Below, piece after piece: positions 5,380 through 6,913 of a stretch of 6,913 nucleotides of DNA. A program made the position numbers and the translations under genes. The notes beneath the pieces are model-generated. The model was not told the DNA's origin, made no database searches, and was given only the letters and a program-made list of their open reading frames with translations. Each line of letters starts with the position of its first letter. Within the stretch, counting starts at the first letter, position 1. Origin of the DNA: Candidatus Methanophagales archaeon (lineage in GTDB: Archaea > Halobacteriota > Syntropharchaeia > Alkanophagales > Methanospirareceae); contig JACGMN010000017.1 in assembly GCA_014061035.1 (NCBI GenBank), positions 1 to 6,913 on the forward strand, read 5' to 3'.

Positions 5380-5395
5380 ACCCCATTTCTACTCA

Positions 5396-6724
5396 TCACC
5401 TCGCAGCCGCCAAGAACCTGAGGAAAGCCTTCTCGTTTCCCAATGCGTGAATGTGCGTGTATGAAGCGAGAACGTTTTCTCTGAAGATTCCATCTCGTTT
5501 GTTCTCTATTCCAACACCTTTTAGAAGTTCGTATGCGAATTCTGCCATAACGCCATTCACCGTGGAATAATGGAACTCGTGCCCGCGGAACCTCGCAGAG
5601 CGCGGAAAAAGAAGGCTGTCCGCTACGGCAACCGCTTCGACATAGCCTACGGCATGGAGCCGGTTTGTGAGCTTTGCAGAACCTTTGAATAAGCCCAGCA
5701 TCTCCTTGTCTTCGAGTTGCTCAAGACAGTAAAGCAAACCACCGCATTCCGCGTAGAGCGGTGACCCATGCTGAATTGCATTAGCAAGCTCCTCACGTAA
5801 AGAACAGTTCTCTTCCAATTCCTTTGCATAAAGCTCCGGGTAGCCGCCACCTATGTAGAACGCATCAACATCAGGTAAAGAGTCACGAATTGGAGAGAAT
5901 AGCACGAGTTCCGCCCCGAGATCACGCAAGACCTCTAAGTTCTCAGGGTAGTAGAAACAGAACGCTTCGTCCATCGCTACGCCTACTCGAAGACCATCAA
6001 CACCGGACAGATGCTCTGCACCAGCACCTGAAATTGGAATAATATTATTAACCTCTGTCATCTCAAGCAAACTGCTCATGTCTATATTCTCCTCGACTAG
6101 ATCAGAAATGGCATTCAAGAGCGAGCGGTCAACCTCGTGAGACATGTGTAGCCCTAAATGTCTCTCCGGAATTCTCGCGGCTTCGTCCCTCGGAATAACT
6201 CCAATGACACGCGTAATACCTTTTAAAGAGTCTTCGAGTATTTTTCTCTGCCTTTCACTCCCTACTCTATTCAATATGACACCAGCAAACTTGAGCGACG
6301 GGTCAAAGGTCTTATATCCGTGTACCATAGCGGCAACGCTACCTGCAAGCTTAGAAGCATCGACAACAAGGACTATCGGGATGCCCAATAGTTTAGCGAG
6401 GTTAGCTGTGCTTCCCTCTCCACCTGCGGCTGAGGAAGAACCGTCGAAGAGACCCATAACGCCCTCAACGATGCTCACTTCAGATCGCGATGCGTTATTC
6501 CTGAATGAGTGAAGAAGAGCGGAATTTGGCATCATGAACGTGTCGAGGTTTCTCGACTGCTTCTCTGCGGCGAGCGTGTGTAAGCTCGTATCTATGAAGT
6601 CAGGACCAGCTTTGAACGGCTGAACTTCAAGTCCGCGCCGCCGTAAAGCAGTGATAAGCCCTATAGAGATCGAGGTCTTACCTACTCCACTCTGCGTTCC
6701 AGCAACTATGAATGATGAACTCAT
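5396..6724 (-). CDS. cbiA: Cobyrinate a,c-diamide synthase / Ni-sirohydrochlorin a,c-diamide synthase
   Basis: Uses glutamine and ATP to amidate the a and c carboxylates of a tetrapyrrole: cobyrinate for CbiA (B12), or Ni-sirohydrochlorin for the homologous CfbB (coenzyme F430). The 442-residue protein has the P-loop GTQSGVGKT (9-17), KAGPDFID (38-45), SRNLDTFM (57-64), EGVMGLFDG (87-95), the domain boundary near YIGGGYPELYA (290-300), nucleophile Cys327 in AECGG, GHEFHYS (381-387) and the C-terminal SYTHIHALGN (421-430) bearing the partner His. All expected catalytic residues are present and the length is normal. It is first in a two-gene unit with cbiP 31 bases downstream, which favours a corrinoid role. 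A CfbB role, or both, cannot be excluded because the two are close homologues. The ATG at 6724 has no Shine-Dalgarno; a leaderless transcript is plausible. Confidence 0.95.
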   Translation of the reverse strand: MSSSFIVAGTQSGVGKTSISIGLITALRRRGLEVQPFKAGPDFIDTSLHTLAAEKQSRNLDTFMMPNSALLHSFRNNASRSEVSIVEGVMGLFDGSSSAAGGEGSTANLAKLLGIPIVLVVDASKLAGSVAAMVHGYKTFDPSLKFAGVILNRVGSERQRKILEDSLKGITRVIGVIPRDEAARIPERHLGLHMSHEVDRSLLNAISDLVEENIDMSSLLEMTEVNNIIPISGAGAEHLSGVDGLRVGVAMDEAFCFYYPENLEVLRDLGAELVLFSPIRDSLPDVDAFYIGGGYPELYAKELEENCSLREELANAIQHGSPLYAECGGLLYCLEQLEDKEMLGLFKGSAKLTNRLHAVGYVEAVAVADSLLFPRSARFRGHEFHYSTVNGVMAEFAYELLKGVGIENKRDGIFRENVLASYTHIHALGNEKAFLRFLAAAR

Positions 6725-6747
6725 ATCTTTATATAACCGCTCGCGTC

Positions 6748-6757
6748 TTTAAAAATG
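6748..6757 (-). promoter_or_regulatory. Possible TATA box for the cbiA-cbiP operon
   Basis: The minus strand reads ATTTTTAAAG, centred about 28 bases upstream of the cbiA ATG, which would place transcription start at or next to the start codon. A closer word, TTATATAA (6730-6737), is only a few bases before the ATG and is too near to serve unless translation begins further in. The absence of a Shine-Dalgarno fits the leaderless reading. Confidence 0.3.
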
Positions 6758-6772
6758 CCTGTAATTATTTAC

Positions 6773-6808
6773 CGCGGAGAGCACGGAGAGCGCTAAGAGG
6801 ACGAAAAA
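6773..6808 (+). repeat. 9-bp tandem array (CGCGGAGAG type, 4 units)
   Basis: Units CGCGGAGAG, CACGGAGAG, CGCTAAGAG and GACGAAAAA follow in 9-bp phase with increasing divergence. It is the only array in the window with this period and lies upstream of cbiA, between its promoter region and the second copy of the palindrome's left arm. Confidence 0.7.
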
Positions 6809-6815
6809 AGGTGAA

Positions 6816-6888
6816 GTATTTGTATCGCGGTTGGGATGCAGGATGCAAGATGCCGGATGCAGGGCTATAATTTATGCCCGATTCCCCC
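6816..6888 (+). repeat. Second copy of the left arm of the 13-181 element
   Basis: Matches 13-78 in direct orientation: GTATTTGTAT at the left edge, TTGGGATGCAGGATGC within, and an identical 19-base stretch at its right end (6870-6888 versus 60-78). The length difference of 7 bases is one extra GGATGC-type heptamer. The central hairpin and right arm do not follow; the sequence after 6888 (CCGC...GCGG, then a short T-run) is unrelated. The copy is either a half element or a separate insertion of the arm. The last 25 bases of the window show nothing else recognisable. Confidence 0.88.
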
Positions 6889-6913
6889 GCTTTAATAAAA
6901 TCGCGGATTTTTC

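Noticed and set aside
6144..6512. 122-codon open frame opposite cbiA
   Set aside because: Antisense shadow of well-conserved CbiA motifs, with no independent signal.
6811..6815. AGGTGA-like ribosome-binding site at about 6809-6814
   Set aside because: No start codon and open frame of useful length follows at the right spacing within the window.
6887..6909. Possible terminator: CCGC...GCGG followed by ATTTTT
   Set aside because: A 4-bp stem with a long AT loop, at the window edge and with no gene ending nearby to terminate.

Overview
The window looks chromosomal and archaeal. All five protein genes have archaeal-type relatives (type I AroD, NadC, an RNase J-like beta-CASP protein, CbiP and CbiA/CfbB). 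AT-rich TATA-like boxes precede several genes, and Shine-Dalgarno sequences are weak or absent. The CbiP-CbiA pair and the many short intergenic repeats suggest a methanogen- or ANME-like euryarchaeon. That placement is an inference from gene content and general impression, not from any marker gene.

Layout: positions 1-346 hold no credible gene and are packed with short tandem repeats. aroD (3-dehydroquinate dehydratase) follows on the minus strand. A 200-bp divergent spacer, again rich in repeats, separates it from a plus-strand pair: nadC (quinolinate phosphoribosyltransferase) and, 10 bases further on, a metallo-beta-lactamase/beta-CASP protein. After a short convergent gap come two minus-strand genes transcribed as cbiA (or cfbB) then cbiP. 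These are glutamine-dependent amidases of corrinoid synthesis, or of coenzyme F430 synthesis in the case of CfbB. The window ends in another repeat-bearing spacer.

Metabolically the genes cover three cofactor or precursor pathways: shikimate (aroD), NAD (nadC) and corrinoid/tetrapyrrole side-chain amidation (cbiA, cbiP). Only the cbiA-cbiP pair forms an obvious pathway unit. The nuclease-like protein probably shares a transcript with nadC without an evident biochemical link.

The striking layer is the repeats. The spacers at 1-346 and 1196-1398 are filled with short tandem repeats of a strict 7-bp period, built from several different heptamers. The final spacer also has a 9-bp array. Inside the cbiP coding region the arrays are instead 6-bp repeats that preserve the frame and add three low-complexity peptides. 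A 12-bp word, GTATTTGTATAG, recurs four times (exactly or with one mismatch). It marks both ends of a 169-bp palindromic element, starts a second partial copy of that element at the far end of the window, and sits just upstream of the cbiP start codon. AroD also carries an unusual N-terminal extension with an NPWW motif reminiscent of archaeal AAA ATPases.
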